Shown: positions 1-8,025, counted from the first letter of the stretch. The stretch: 64,000 nt of DNA from Roseburia sp. 1XD42-69 (GCF_003612565.1 NZ_RAZG01000002.1:1-64000); one strand, 5' to 3'. Notes: generated from the letters alone by a model not told the origin. Program-made: numbers and translations.

Positions 1-2
1 AC

Positions 3-305
3 ATATCCCATCTGAACAGGGTGAGCAGGCACATTGAACACTCCGAGCTGACCGATGAAACGCTGAATGACCGAGCTTTTTATAAGGCAGAACGGATTGA
101 GGATATTGTTTCGGAGAGTATCGAATATGAGCAGCTACATAGGGCGGTTTCCGAACTTCCCGAAGTACAGCGACGCAGGCTGAAGCTGTACTTTTTCGGG
201 GAGCTGACCTATGAGCAGATTGCGAAGTTGGAGGGCTGCAAATATCAAGCTGTCCAGTGTTCCATAAAAGCGGCATTAAAGGCGATAAAAAAATTTATGA
301 AATAA
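3..305 (+). CDS. Sigma-70-like regulator of a conjugative element (5' partial)
   Basis: C-terminal part of a small RNA polymerase sigma-70-like protein. The frame is open to the left edge, so the true start is outside the window. A region-4 type helix-turn-helix is visible from ELPEVQRRR to ALKAIKKF, with LTYEQIAKLEGC as its core. Such ORFs are standard in Firmicute conjugative transposons, where they are thought to help transcribe element genes, although promoter specificity is rarely shown. A strong terminator follows at 335-372, so this is the last gene of its transcript. Its place upstream of the toxin and recombinase links it to element B. Confidence 0.8.
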   Translation: MSHLNRVSRHIEHSELTDETLNDRAFYKAERIEDIVSESIEYEQLHRAVSELPEVQRRRLKLYFFGELTYEQIAKLEGCKYQAVQCSIKAALKAIKKFMK

Positions 306-334
306 TTGCCTTGTGTTGTGGCAGTTGAGTGAGC

Positions 335-374
335 AAACAGGTGAAGGGGCTTAAAAGCTCTTTCACCTGTTTTC
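335..374 (+). terminator. Rho-independent terminator after the sigma-like ORF
   Basis: A 16-bp stem (335-350 with 357-372, two G-U pairs) closes a 6-nt TTAAAA loop and runs into TTTT. It lies 30 bases after the stop codon of the sigma-like gene. Confidence 0.85.
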
Positions 375-379
375 CTTTA

Positions 380-870
380 TGGCAAAAACGGGACGGCTCT
401 TTGACAACCGAATACCCATTCACCAAATACATTCTCTTTGTGGCTGTAATAAGCATAAGCGTGTGCAGCGGTACGCCATGACCTGCCGAAAAGCAGTGAG
501 CGGATAAATTACCGACTCAAAATATCGGGCAGCTCCCGATTTCGCCAAGACACACAAAGAGGACAATGATACTCCCGTCCAGCCACAGTCCGAGCGGTAA
601 CCAGTCCGCCGCAGGCAATGGGGGCGGCTCTGTCAGACCGACAGTTGGGGTGCAATTCCCGTGGCGTCAGTTCGCTGCTGACCGTTTGGTGACTTCCCTT
701 GCGTTATCACGCATCAGCATTTTCGGGGTGTCGGGGACAAATAGAAAATGCTTTCTATCATAAAGCCAGATACAAGGTGGTCAATGGAAACAGAGTTTGT
801 TTTATACTCTCCCGACCTTAAATACTTCCGTGTGTCTGGCTGTTACATAGGCAGGGTTTCCTGCCTAAAT
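380..870. other. Long non-coding stretch with a distant inverted repeat
   Basis: About 490 bases with no convincing gene. CTCTTTGTG at 434-442 is complementary to CACAAAGAG at 553-561, so transcription could form a stem enclosing about 110 nt. Several local inverted repeats (for example around 600-680) suggest structured RNA or protein-binding sites. Short open frames here (566-763 and 748-939) lack good ribosome sites and resemble no family I know. A leader RNA or a recombination/transfer control region are possibilities. I cannot assign a function. Confidence 0.4.
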
Positions 871-892
871 ACTGATGGAGGTTATAAAGAAT

Positions 893-1342
893 ATGGAAAG
901 AACAATCAGGCGTGGCGACATCTACTACGCAGAGCTTAATCCCGTTGTCGGTTCGGAGCAGGGCGGCACACGACCCGTACTTATCATTTCCAATAATATG
1001 GGCAACAGGCATAGCCCGACGGTCATTATTGCCGCTATCACGGGCAAGGCGCAGACAAAGGCAAAATTGCCGACACATACCGAAGTAAAGGATGTTGAGG
1101 GGCTTGACAGGGACTCTATCATCCTGCTTGAACAGATACGGACGATTGATAAGCGACGTTTGCGGGAGTATATGGGAACTCTTGACAAGCGTTTTCTTCC
1201 TGCAATGGACAAAGCATTGGCAATCAGTATTGGATTAAACGGATATTCGCATTGCCCGATGAAGCAGGGCAGGCTCTCGGCTTCTTTACCTGCTCATGAA
1301 TGTTGTCCGCTGCATGATGACAGCGTTCAAAAAAAGGATTAG
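893..1342 (+). CDS. MazF/PemK-family toxin (mRNA interferase)
   Basis: Predicted ribonuclease toxin of the MazF/PemK family, which cuts mRNA at short sequences. The N-terminal signature [20 protein letters not shown], the RPVLIISNN strand and the [17 protein letters not shown] segment are all present. The start at 893 is chosen because GGAGG at 877-881 lies 11 bases upstream; an ATG six codons earlier overlaps that site. Family members usually end near residue 117, after SIGLN. This frame continues for about 30 further residues of unrelated character, suggesting that the original stop was lost or that the tail is element-specific. No MazE-like antitoxin gene is visible next to it, so it is a solitary toxin or is neutralised from elsewhere. 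Confidence 0.85.
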   Translation: MERTIRRGDIYYAELNPVVGSEQGGTRPVLIISNNMGNRHSPTVIIAAITGKAQTKAKLPTHTEVKDVEGLDRDSIILLEQIRTIDKRRLREYMGTLDKRFLPAMDKALAISIGLNGYSHCPMKQGRLSASLPAHECCPLHDDSVQKKD

Positions 1343-1403
1343 CTCCCTCGTTATATGGTACAATCATTCGCTCATACATTGAGAATGAGGGAGGTGTTGC
1401 CTG

Positions 1404-1589
1404 TTGGAGCATAGAGAATTTAGGTATGTTGGCGAGCCTGTTCCAGAATTAAATGAGCAGGAACACGCAGCATTTCTTATGAATTTTCAAAGGTCAATCC
1501 TTTTATCATTAGAAAAACGGAATCTGTTGACCGCATCACAGCGGGAACGCTGTTTGCTTGAGCTTGAAAAACAATATCGTCTAAATTAG
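1404..1589 (+). CDS. Small hypothetical protein of the element
   Basis: A 61-residue protein starting at TTG, with a GAGGGAGGTG ribosome site about 9 bases upstream. The C-terminal half (LEKRNLLTASQRERCLLELE) has the spacing of short helical oligomerisation motifs such as SHOCT, but I do not recognise a named family. It sits directly before the recombinase and is followed by its own terminator at 1598-1626. Small ORFs in this position are common in serine-recombinase elements, where some act as regulators of excision. That role is a guess here. Confidence 0.6.
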   Translation: MEHREFRYVGEPVPELNEQEHAAFLMNFQRSILLSLEKRNLLTASQRERCLLELEKQYRLN

Positions 1590-1597
1590 AAAAAAGC

Positions 1598-1627
1598 AAC
1601 GTCAGGCATAACCGCTTGACGTTTTTA
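1598..1627 (+). terminator. Terminator between the small ORF and the recombinase
   Basis: AACGTCAGGC (1598-1607) pairs with GCTTGACGTT (1614-1623), with one G-U pair and a 6-nt loop, followed by a T run. It separates the small ORF from the recombinase promoter region. Confidence 0.8.
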
Positions 1628-1660
1628 CATAGTCAAGTGTGAGAATTACAAATTTGCACA

Positions 1661-1690
1661 TTCGACATACCATTTTCAATTAACTATACT
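1661..1690 (+). promoter_or_regulatory. Candidate recombinase promoter with overlapping inverted repeat
   Basis: TTCGAC at 1661-1666 and TATACT at 1685-1690 are 18 bases apart, about 40 bases before the recombinase start. TTTTCA and TGAAAA flank the -10 box as an inverted repeat, a plausible operator for element control. Confidence 0.45.
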
Positions 1691-1730
1691 GAAAATACGG
1701 CAAGGGATTGTCGGGAAAGGAGATATTCTT

Positions 1731-3410
1731 ATGTCAATAGATAAATACGAAACCCTAAATCAAGAAAGGAAGATACAGCACACAAAGAGAAAGGTTGCCG
1801 CATACTGCCGTGTGTCTACGGACAACGAAGACCAGGCAAATTCATTTGAAAGCCAGCAGCGTTATTTCAGACAATATATAGAACGTAATCCCGATTGGGA
1901 GCTTTATGAAGTGTTCGCAGATGAAGGCATCTCTGGTACGAATACAAAAAAACGGAAAGAATTTAACCGCATGATTGCGTGTGCAAAGAACGGTGATTTT
2001 GATTTGATTGTAACAAAAGAAATCTCCCGTTTTGCGAGGAATACCCTTGATAGTATATTCTATACCCGTGACCTCAAAAAGCACGGCGTGGGTGTTATCT
2101 TTATGAATGATAACATCAACACTTTAGACGGCGATGCCGAGCTTCGCCTTGCCATTATGTCCTCGATTGCACAGGAGGAAAGCCGTAAGACTTCCGAGCG
2201 TGTGAAATGGGGGCAGAAACGCCAGATGGAGCAGGGAGTTGTGTTTGGGCGGAGTATGCTTGGCTACGATGTGAAAGATGGCAAAATGTATATTAACGAG
2301 GATGGGGCAAAAGTTGTCCGTCTTATCTTCCATAAGTTTGTAAATGAGGGGAAAGGAACTCATGTGATTGCCCGTGAGCTTCGGGAGGAGGGCATTAAGC
2401 CCATGCGGGTAAAGGAATGGCAGAATACAGTTATTCTCCGTGTTATCCGCAATGAAAAATACTGCGGTGATTTGGTGCAGAAGAAAACCTATACGCCAGA
2501 CTTTTTATCCCATGAAAAGAAGTATAACCGAGGGCAAGAGGAATTTGTAATTATCAAAGACCATCATGAGCCGATTATCTCCCGTGAGCTTTTCGATAAG
2601 GCAAACCGCATTTTGGATGAAAAGTCGCTTTCACAGGAGGGCAAAGCGAAACACAGCAACCGTTATCCATTTTCTGGGAAAATCAAATGCGGATGCTGCG
2701 GTTCAAGTTATGTGGCGAGATATAAAACCCGAAAAAATGGGAGCCGCTATAAGGCGTGGCGGTGTCTTGAAGCTGCAAGACATGGAAGCCCTCATGTGGA
2801 CAAAGCAGGGAATCAAGTTGGATGCAGTGGACTTAGTATACGCAACGAAGATGCAATCCACATCATGTACCTTGTCACGAGCAGCTTAAAGTATAATAAG
2901 GAGAAAATCACTAACAATTTGCTTGCTATTATCAAGTCTATTATCGCAATGGATACCGCAGGTACAGATAGTGAGAAACTAAAATCACAGATAAAAGCCA
3001 TTGAACAAAAACGCACAAATCTCATTGACCTTTATACATCTGGCGATATTACCAGAGATGAATTTTCAGCAGCAAGGGCAAAATGTGAGAATGAGATTGC
3101 TGAACTGCAATCCGTGATAGACAGCATAGACAAACAGAGGGAGATGATTGAAAAACAGCAAGAGCTTGTCGCTGAAATTACAGAAGCGATGAATGAGCTT
3201 ATAAACGGTGTGGAATATGAAGATGATTTTTACAAAGAAATTTTAGATAAAATGGTTGTGAATGATAAAGACCATATTGACGTGTATTTGAACCTGCTCC
3301 CCCTCAAATGGAGCTACACGGTTGCAAAAAGCGTGAACTGTCCGCAGGGTAGACCGCTAAAAAAAGCGCAAGCCCCTGAGATGGAACATTTCAGGGGCTT
3401 CTCTACCTAA
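1731..3410 (+). CDS. Large serine recombinase, TnpX-like (element B)
   Basis: Site-specific recombinase expected to cut, rotate and rejoin the element's ends for integration and excision. The resolvase catalytic domain occupies about residues 20-165, with nucleophile Ser29 in YCRVSTD and the helper motif FARNTLDS. A recombinase DNA-binding domain follows (about 185-300), then a zinc ribbon (CGCCGSSY and downstream cysteines, about 325-370) and a long coiled coil (about 400-490) as in phiC31-type integrases. The 559-residue length fits the family. GGAAAGGAG lies just upstream of the ATG. The last codons run through an inverted repeat at the element's right edge, and the stop codon itself lies in cotJC-derived sequence, so the C-terminus may depend on the insertion site. 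Confidence 0.93.
   Translation: MSIDKYETLNQERKIQHTKRKVAAYCRVSTDNEDQANSFESQQRYFRQYIERNPDWELYEVFADEGISGTNTKKRKEFNRMIACAKNGDFDLIVTKEISRFARNTLDSIFYTRDLKKHGVGVIFMNDNINTLDGDAELRLAIMSSIAQEESRKTSERVKWGQKRQMEQGVVFGRSMLGYDVKDGKMYINEDGAKVVRLIFHKFVNEGKGTHVIARELREEGIKPMRVKEWQNTVILRVIRNEKYCGDLVQKKTYTPDFLSHEKKYNRGQEEFVIIKDHHEPIISRELFDKANRILDEKSLSQEGKAKHSNRYPFSGKIKCGCCGSSYVARYKTRKNGSRYKAWRCLEAARHGSPHVDKAGNQVGCSGLSIRNEDAIHIMYLVTSSLKYNKEKITNNLLAIIKSIIAMDTAGTDSEKLKSQIKAIEQKRTNLIDLYTSGDITRDEFSAARAKCENEIAELQSVIDSIDKQREMIEKQQELVAEITEAMNELINGVEYEDDFYKEILDKMVVNDKDHIDVYLNLLPLKWSYTVAKSVNCPQGRPLKKAQAPEMEHFRGFST
3370..3400 (+). terminator. Hairpin at the right edge of element B
   Basis: AAGCCCCTGA (3370-3379) pairs with TCAGGGGCTT (3391-3400) across an 11-nt loop. 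It overlaps the 3' end of the recombinase gene and lies within 5 bases of the element boundary. It may end recombinase transcription or be part of the recombinase recognition site. Confidence 0.55.
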
Positions 3411-3497
3411 ATCTGTAAGCAGACCTGCAACTTCCCGGTAAGGCATGGAATATCTCTGGGAGAGATAGCGCATGGAGGCAGCGATTTCTCCATCCGG
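3405..3497 (-). pseudogene. cotJC: cotJC central fragment (spore-coat Mn-catalase-like protein)
   Basis: On the reverse strand these 93 bases encode 31 codons including PDGEIAASMRYLSQRYSMPY and the following REVAGLLTD, the conserved segment after the N-terminal Gly-Gly of CotJC manganese-catalase-like coat proteins. The matching N-terminus is 4.6 kb away at 8086-8181. Family members continue with a GTEE-type metal-ligand motif. Here the sequence changes abruptly to element B at that point, so the remaining two thirds of the gene should lie beyond element B, outside the window. The fragment has no start of its own and is stranded between two insertions. Confidence 0.85.
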
Positions 3498-3522
3498 CCC
3501 TCCCGATTGCAGAAACGTATTG
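3495..3522. other. attR of element A
   Basis: Junction between cotJC (left) and element A (right). CGGCCC at 3495-3500 is shared with the other end. The inner arm (3501-3522) contains GATTGCA, the partner of TGCAAT at the other end; together they form an imperfect palindrome in the reconstructed attP. Confidence 0.75.
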
Positions 3523-3539
3523 TATTCCGGTTATTTCTT

Positions 3540-4997
3540 TTAATCCAGAAAAAAGAAAAAATCCAGGTGCTCCCGTTTTTTGTCATAGACAATCTTTTTC
3601 ACCACACTGCGGAGAACAGAGCCTTTTTTTTCATAGTCGATATCTGGGCGGGAGAGTAGTTCTGCGGCGGAGTGCAAATTATAAATTTTTTCCAGTTGAT
3701 AATCACAGGGGTTCTGACAAAAAGTGAGAGTGCGGATGTTTTTTTCCAAAGCTTGTTTTTCCTCTGCTATTCTGGCTTTCTTTTCAGCGTATTCATCTAA
3801 AGTGTCAATGCCTTTTTCATAGGCTTTCTGAATCCTCTGTTCTTTTGTGGAAAGTTTCTGATATTGTTGCCGGAGCAGTAAAAGGTCATCCTGTTGAAAA
3901 TCCAGTCTGGTTTTTGTATCTATTTTGTATTTTAAATCAGGGGAAAATACAGATGCCTTTAAGCCTGCAATTACATTTGATTCTATAATATTTACACTGA
4001 CAGAATGGGAAATGCTGCACATGGCTTTCCCATATTTCCAGCACTGAAAATATCCCCCCTTTGAATTATATCCCAGAGAGGCGCCGCAGGAAGAGCATTT
4101 TAGAATACCAGAGAGCCAGTGCCTGCAGGAAGTGATATCCCTTGGCCCGCCGGGAATATTCTTTTTCTGTAACAGTGACTGGGCTTTTGCCCAGTCCGAT
4201 TCTGAAATAAGGGGTTTATGTCTTCCCTCTGAGATAATCCATTCTTGGGGATTTTTGCGTTCTCCCCCATGCTTTGTATAATTCCAACGTATTTTTCCGC
4301 AGTAGAAAGGGTTTTCCAGAATATATTTTATGGTTCTGGGCTGGAAAGGATTTCCCTTTGCAGTGCAAAGTCCCAGGGCGTTACATTTCCGGGCAATGTC
4401 TGTGCAGGTTTTCCCCGATAAATAGTCTCTGTAAATGCATTGGACAACGGCAGCCTGGGCAGGGTTTATCTCCGGGGGGAAACTTCCTGTAAAAGTGTAG
4501 CCGTAGGGGGGGACAGACTGGTAGCCGCCCCGCAGGGCTTTTTCCGACATGCCCCGCAGGACTTCCCCGGAGAGGCGGATGGAGTAGTATTCGTCCATCC
4601 ACTCGATGATTCGCTCAATCAGGGAGCCAAAAGGCCCTTCTATGACAGGTTCCGAGATGCTTACCACTTCCACATGGTCTTTTTGGAGCATGGATTTGTA
4701 GACGATGGATTCCTCCTGGTTTCTGGCAAAACGGCTGAATTTCCATACCAGGATAACATCAAAGGGGTGGTCTTTTGATTTTGCCCGGGCGATCATGGTC
4801 TGGAAGGCAGGACGTTTTGATACGGACCTGCCGGATATGCCCTTTTCAAAATAGATATTTTCCGGGGGAATCAGAATATGGTTTTTTTCTGCATATTCCA
4901 GGATGAGGCGTTTCTGGGCGTCCGGGGAAAGCTCTTCCTGTCTGTCTGTGGATACCCGGATATAGGCGGCGCCGGTTTTTACTGTTTTATTTGTCAT
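3540..4997 (-). CDS. Large serine recombinase of element A
   Basis: Site-specific recombinase, 485 residues, predicted to integrate and excise the surrounding 4.6-kb element. Catalytic resolvase domain at the N-terminus (Ser16 in YIRVSTDRQ; KFSRFARNQEES helper region), then a recombinase domain containing VPPYGYTFTG and ENPFYCGKIRWN. A zinc ribbon (CSSCGASLGY, then Cys residues at QCWKYGKAMC) and a coiled coil (about residues 345-430) follow. The start at 4997 is preferred over an ATG 15 codons upstream because GGGAG lies 8 bases before it. The gene reads toward attR. It differs clearly from the element B recombinase, so the two elements are independent rather than a duplication. Confidence 0.93.
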   Translation of the reverse strand: MTNKTVKTGAAYIRVSTDRQEELSPDAQKRLILEYAEKNHILIPPENIYFEKGISGRSVSKRPAFQTMIARAKSKDHPFDVILVWKFSRFARNQEESIVYKSMLQKDHVEVVSISEPVIEGPFGSLIERIIEWMDEYYSIRLSGEVLRGMSEKALRGGYQSVPPYGYTFTGSFPPEINPAQAAVVQCIYRDYLSGKTCTDIARKCNALGLCTAKGNPFQPRTIKYILENPFYCGKIRWNYTKHGGERKNPQEWIISEGRHKPLISESDWAKAQSLLQKKNIPGGPRDITSCRHWLSGILKCSSCGASLGYNSKGGYFQCWKYGKAMCSISHSVSVNIIESNVIAGLKASVFSPDLKYKIDTKTRLDFQQDDLLLLRQQYQKLSTKEQRIQKAYEKGIDTLDEYAEKKARIAEEKQALEKNIRTLTFCQNPCDYQLEKIYNLHSAAELLSRPDIDYEKKGSVLRSVVKKIVYDKKREHLDFFFFLD

Positions 4998-5080
4998 GTT
5001 ATCAACTCCCTGTAATATATATGAAGAGATTGAGGAAAACATACGCGGAGGCCTTTGTGGAGAGGAAGAAGGAAAAAAAA

Positions 5081-5227
5081 ATGACTTTTAGCTATTTTGT
5101 GTCTGTGTCCGGCGGGGAGCCAGAAAATATGGAGGGGCAGAAGGATATGGAGAGCCAGGAAATTTGGGGCAGGCTGGGGAGGCAGTTAATAGAAAAAGGA
5201 GTGGGGGGAACCATCATAGATTTCTGA
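5081..5227 (+). CDS. Possible 48-residue small protein, unrecognised
   Basis: An ATG at 5081 preceded by GGAAGAAGGA opens a 48-codon frame, rich in Glu and Gly and ending in GGTIIDF. I recognise no domain. It lies between the divergent recombinase and kinase genes of element A, where a small recombination directionality factor might be expected. Nothing in the sequence supports that beyond position, and the frame could be fortuitous. The rest of the gap to 5401 contains only the promoter at 5314-5341. Confidence 0.25.
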   Translation: MTFSYFVSVSGGEPENMEGQKDMESQEIWGRLGRQLIEKGVGGTIIDF

Positions 5228-5313
5228 AGTTTCGGCAGCGTGTCTTTCCCGTAGCTTTTGACAAAAAAAATATATTTTTTACAAGAATTTCCAAATAAAA
5301 GCTATCTTAAATA

Positions 5314-5341
5314 TTGATTTATTTGGAGTTTCATGTATAAT
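5314..5341 (+). promoter_or_regulatory. Sigma-A-type promoter for the kinase transcript
   Basis: TTGATT (5314-5319), a 16-base spacer and TATAAT (5336-5341), about 60 bases before the leader ORF at 5402. Confidence 0.6.
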
Positions 5342-5401
5342 TTATAATTATTGGAAATTTCCGTGCACTCTGCACGATACTATACATAAAGGAGATGGCA
5401 T

Positions 5402-5476
5402 ATGAGAGTTTGCATGTTTAAGCCTGTACATTTGGGGCTGTCAGATTTTACCGGAAAGCGGGGTGAGGGGGAATGA
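5402..5476 (+). CDS. 24-residue leader ORF coupled to the histidine kinase
   Basis: ATG at 5402 follows AAAGGAGAT at 5388-5396, the best ribosome site upstream of the kinase, and encodes 24 codons (MRVCMFKPVHLGLSDF...). Its TGA overlaps the kinase ATG as ATGA (5473-5476). The kinase's own GAGGGGG site lies only 1 base from its start, too close for efficient initiation. The arrangement therefore suggests that translation of the short ORF delivers ribosomes to the kinase. The peptide matches nothing I know. Confidence 0.55.
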   Translation: MRVCMFKPVHLGLSDFTGKRGEGE

Positions 5477-8025
5477 AGAGTAAGATAAACCGTTTTTTAA
5501 CGGTAAGTCTGATTTTGGTGGTTATTCTCTGTATCTCAATTTTTGCTTTTCTGGCCAATTATATGAATAAGCTTAGTTCCAACACCATAGATGAGGTGGG
5601 AAAGACCTATATGGCGGGAATGAACGAGAGAATTGCAAAGCACTTTGAGACAACCATTGACCTGCGCCTTTCCCAGATATCAGCCCTGGAGATGAGTATC
5701 CCTTCAGGATATTTGGAGGATGAGGACCTGCGCCAGGATTTGGCATACGGGGCTAAGGTGAGAGACTTTGATTCTCTGGCTTTCTACTTTGATGACGGTA
5801 CCTTTGATATGATTTACGGGGGGGGAGTGGAACCAATCAATCCCGATACTTTTCTGGATTCCATGAAGAAAGGGGAAAACAGGGTTTCTGTGGGAACGGA
5901 TGAGAATGGAAACCGGGTGGTGCTTTTGGGAGTGCCGGGGAAGTTTCAATTAGCAGGAGGCAAGCGCTGCATCGCCCTTTTGGCAGAAATTTCCGTAGAT
6001 TATATTTTGGATACCCTTTCGCTTGACGAGGAGGACAGTTTAATCAGTTCTTTTTTAATCCGCAAGGATGGAAGCTTTGTTATCCGGCAGTTTGATGAGT
6101 ACCATGACAATTATTTTGAGCAGATGGAGTCTGTTTTTAAAACTGCGGACGGAAAGAATGCCCAGGATTACACGGAAGAATTTAAGAATGCTATTGCAAA
6201 ACGGGAAAATTATTCTGCGGAATTTGAAGTAAATGGTGAGAGAACCCAGTTGTTTTGCAGCAGCCTTCCAAGATGCGAGTGGTATCTTATCACAGTGATG
6301 CCCTATGGAATGTTAAATGAGGCGGTGGACAATTTAAGCCGTCAGTGGAGTTATATGGCACTGGGAAGCTGCGGGATTATCCTGCTGGCCCTCCTGCTTA
6401 TCTTTTTCCGGTATTTCCAGATGAGTAAGGAACAGATGGAGGCGCTTGAGGAGTCTAAAAGGCTTGCGGAACATGCCAGCAGATCAAAGAGTGAATTCCT
6501 TTCCAATATGAGCCATGATATCCGAACGCCTATGAACGCCATTGTGGGTATGACGGCTATCGCCGTTGCAAATATAGACAATCCCCAGCAGGTACATAAT
6601 TGTCTGAAAAAAATCACGCTGTCCAGCAGACATCTTTTGGGTTTGATTAACGATGTTTTGGATATGTCTAAAATCGAGAGCGGCAAGATGACCCTGAATG
6701 TGGAACTGGTATCCCTGCGGGAAGTTATGGACAGTATTGTGAGCATTGTGCAGCCCCAGATAAAGTCAAAAAAACAGCATTTTAACGTGTTTATACATGA
6801 TATCTCTGCTGAGGACGTCTGCTGTGACGGTGTGCGCTTAAACCAGGTTATTTTAAATTTGATTTCCAATGCGGTGAAATTTACGCCGGAAGAGGGATTT
6901 ATCCATGTGGCCATGTATGAGGAGCCGTCTCCCAAGGGAAGCGACTATATCCGTATCAATCTCCAGGTTAAGGATAACGGAATCGGCATGTCGGAGGAGT
7001 TTCAGGCAGAGATATTTGAATCCTTTACCCGGGAGGACAGGAAACGCGTCCACAAAACAGAGGGGACAGGGCTTGGAATGGCCATTACCAAATATATTGT
7101 GGATGCCATGGGCGGCTCCATAGAGGTAAAGAGCAAACAGGGTGAGGGGACCGAATTTAATATTACCCTGGATTTTGAAATAGCAAAAGAAAAGGAAAAG
7201 GATATGCTTCTCCCCAACTGCGATATGCTGGTGGTGGATGACAACAGACAGTTATGTGAGAGCGTGATACAGTCCCTGGAGTCCATCGGCATATCTGCGG
7301 AGTGGACTATGGACGGGGAAAGCGCAGTGAGAATGGTTCATGAGCGTCATCAAAAAAATGAGGATTACCAGTTTATTCTTTTGGACTGGAAACTTCCGGG
7401 AATGGACGGAATCGATACGGCAAAAGAACTCCGCAAGCAGCTGGGGGATAATGTTCCCATTTTGTTGATTTCCGCCTATGACTGGAGTGAAATCGAGCAT
7501 GATGCCAGAAGTGCAGGAATTACAGGATTTATATCCAAACCGCTGTTTAAGTCAACGCTGTACTACGGGCTGAAACCTTATACAGAACATTTCGAGACGG
7601 AGACAGAAGAGGAGGAGGACATCATGAGCCTCCATCTTCAGGGGAAAAAGATTCTGCTGGCGGAGGATAATGAGCTGAACTGGGAAGTTGCCTCTGAGCT
7701 TTTGCAGGAGCTGGGACTTGAACTGGAATGGGCGGAAAATGGTAAAATCTGCGTGGATAAGTTTAGAGAATCCCCCTTGGGATTTTATGACGGAATCCTT
7801 ATGGATATCCGAATGCCAGTGATGAATGGGTATGAGGCTACCACAGAGATTCGTTCCATGGAGCGGGAAGATTCCAATCTCCCCATTATTGCCATGACGG
7901 CAGACGCTTTCTCCGAGGATGTGAAGCGCTGTCTGGACTGCGGCATGGATGCCCATGTGGCAAAACCTATCGATGTAAAAGAAATTGCAAGACTTTTAGA
8001 AAAACATTTTACAGGCCAGATATAA
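5473..8025 (+). CDS. Hybrid sensor histidine kinase with two receiver domains
   Basis: Membrane sensor kinase, 850 residues. Transmembrane helix 1 is at about 7-29, an extracytoplasmic Cache-like sensor region at about 35-285, and transmembrane helix 2 at about 292-314. The HisKA domain follows with phosphoacceptor His348 (NMSHDIRTPMNA), then the HATPase with N box NQVILNLISNAVKF, G1 DNGIGM and G2 TGLGMA. Two receiver domains end the protein, with Asp638 (LLDWKLPGMDG) and Asp778 (LMDIRMPVMNG). No histidine phosphotransfer or DNA-binding domain is present and no response regulator gene is nearby, so output must go through a partner encoded elsewhere. It is cargo of element A. The gene is terminated at 8028-8063. 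Confidence 0.93.
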   Translation: MKSKINRFLTVSLILVVILCISIFAFLANYMNKLSSNTIDEVGKTYMAGMNERIAKHFETTIDLRLSQISALEMSIPSGYLEDEDLRQDLAYGAKVRDFDSLAFYFDDGTFDMIYGGGVEPINPDTFLDSMKKGENRVSVGTDENGNRVVLLGVPGKFQLAGGKRCIALLAEISVDYILDTLSLDEEDSLISSFLIRKDGSFVIRQFDEYHDNYFEQMESVFKTADGKNAQDYTEEFKNAIAKRENYSAEFEVNGERTQLFCSSLPRCEWYLITVMPYGMLNEAVDNLSRQWSYMALGSCGIILLALLLIFFRYFQMSKEQMEALEESKRLAEHASRSKSEFLSNMSHDIRTPMNAIVGMTAIAVANIDNPQQVHNCLKKITLSSRHLLGLINDVLDMSKIESGKMTLNVELVSLREVMDSIVSIVQPQIKSKKQHFNVFIHDISAEDVCCDGVRLNQVILNLISNAVKFTPEEGFIHVAMYEEPSPKGSDYIRINLQVKDNGIGMSEEFQAEIFESFTREDRKRVHKTEGTGLGMAITKYIVDAMGGSIEVKSKQGEGTEFNITLDFEIAKEKEKDMLLPNCDMLVVDDNRQLCESVIQSLESIGISAEWTMDGESAVRMVHERHQKNEDYQFILLDWKLPGMDGIDTAKELRKQLGDNVPILLISAYDWSEIEHDARSAGITGFISKPLFKSTLYYGLKPYTEHFETETEEEEDIMSLHLQGKKILLAEDNELNWEVASELLQELGLELEWAENGKICVDKFRESPLGFYDGILMDIRMPVMNGYEATTEIRSMEREDSNLPIIAMTADAFSEDVKRCLDCGMDAHVAKPIDVKEIARLLEKHFTGQI

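Larger units (their letters stand above)
1..3404. mobile_element. Right end of an integrative/conjugative element (element B)
   Basis: The left edge lies inside this element, so only its terminal part is seen: a sigma-70-like ORF, a long non-coding stretch, a MazF/PemK-family toxin, a small ORF and a large serine recombinase as the last gene. This order is typical of TnpX-type conjugative transposons of Firmicutes (family knowledge). The right boundary is placed at about 3404 because the reverse strand resumes recognisable CotJC coding sequence at 3405-3407. The exact crossover base cannot be fixed without the other end, and conjugation genes, if any, lie to the left of the window. Confidence 0.75.

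Noticed and set aside
748-939. Open frame overlapping the MazF start
   Set aside because: No ribosome site, no family resemblance, and it overlaps the well-supported toxin frame.
3407-3592. Minus-strand open frame over the element A/cotJC junction
   Set aside because: It is a chimera. Its upstream part is element DNA and its downstream part is the cotJC fragment; it has no ribosome site and should not be called a gene.
5228-5401. Possible recombination directionality factor gene in element A
   Set aside because: No open frame of useful length in this interval; only the 48-residue frame at 5081 remains, and it resembles no known factor.
6351-6935. 194-residue minus-strand open frame inside the histidine kinase
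   Set aside because: Reverse-strand shadow of conserved HisKA/HATPase coding sequence.
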